From: an uncultured Clostridia bacterium
Lineage (GTDB): Bacteria > Bacillota > Clostridia > Saccharofermentanales > Fastidiosipilaceae
Reading direction: 5' to 3'
Assembly (NCBI GenBank): GCA_947253135.1
Contig: CAMXYS010000102.1
Coordinates: 1-5,458, forward strand
Length of the DNA stretch: 5,458 nt
Part shown: in pieces, positions 5,412 through 5,458 of the stretch
Numbering within the stretch: the first letter of the stretch is position 1
Layout: each line of letters starts with the position of its first letter
The notes under the pieces: generated by a model
What the model saw: only the letters and a program-made list of their open reading frames with translations
What the model was told of the DNA's origin: nothing
The model's database searches: none
Translations under genes and position numbers: made by a program

Positions 5412-5458
5412 CTGTCTCTTATACACATCTCCGAGCCCACGAGACGTCCTGGATAATC
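5412..5458 (+). other. Illumina Nextera adapter read-through (non-genomic)
   Basis: CTGTCTCTTATACACATCT (5412-5430) is the Nextera transposase mosaic-end sequence, followed by CCGAGCCCACGAGAC (5431-5445), the rest of the standard read-2 side adapter. The next ten bases (5446-5455) fit an i7 sample index, and the final ATC (5456-5458) matches the first bases of the P7 region. The contig therefore ends in library adapter left untrimmed, and real sequence stops at about 5411. Confidence 0.97.

Overview
The window is an ordinary bacterial housekeeping cluster. In order on the + strand it holds the end of tsf, then pyrH, frr, uppS, cdsA, dxr and the beginning of rseP. This order, the strong GGAGG-type ribosome binding sites, the short intergenic gaps and the MEP-pathway gene dxr point to a Gram-positive Bacillota of the class Clostridia. 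That placement is inference; no rRNA or other strict taxonomic marker is present. All genes run in one direction, and no mobile element, tRNA, CRISPR array or phage gene is visible.

Layout: 1-292 is the C-terminal third or so of EF-Ts, closed by a clear intrinsic terminator (309-345). PyrH (396-1103) follows. The 127-base gap after it carries a good sigma-A type promoter (TTGAAT, 17 bases, TATAAT) and a leader with inverted repeats in front of frr (1231-1800). uppS starts 5 bases after frr, and cdsA follows after 104 bases. The 215-base gap between cdsA and dxr holds a perfect 8-bp hairpin inside a longer stem, a terminator and a weak candidate promoter. dxr (3936-5183) is followed after 15 bases by rseP. 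The likely units are therefore tsf | pyrH | frr-uppS-cdsA | dxr-rseP.

The genes cover the end of translation machinery (EF-Ts, ribosome recycling factor), UMP synthesis (PyrH) and envelope lipid supply. DXR makes MEP for isoprenoids, UppS builds the C55 carrier lipid precursor, CdsA makes CDP-diacylglycerol, and RseP is an intramembrane protease linked to envelope stress signalling.

Two things depart from the textbook proteins. DXR has an in-frame, Arg/Pro/Lys-rich insertion of about 27 residues just before its metal-binding PVDSEH motif. UppS has an N-terminal extension of about 40 residues, rich in Arg and Ala and encoded by GC-rich DNA with short repeats. The last 47 bases (5412-5458) are not genomic: they are Illumina Nextera adapter read-through, so rseP is truncated by a contig end rather than by biology. 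No new system is evident in this window.
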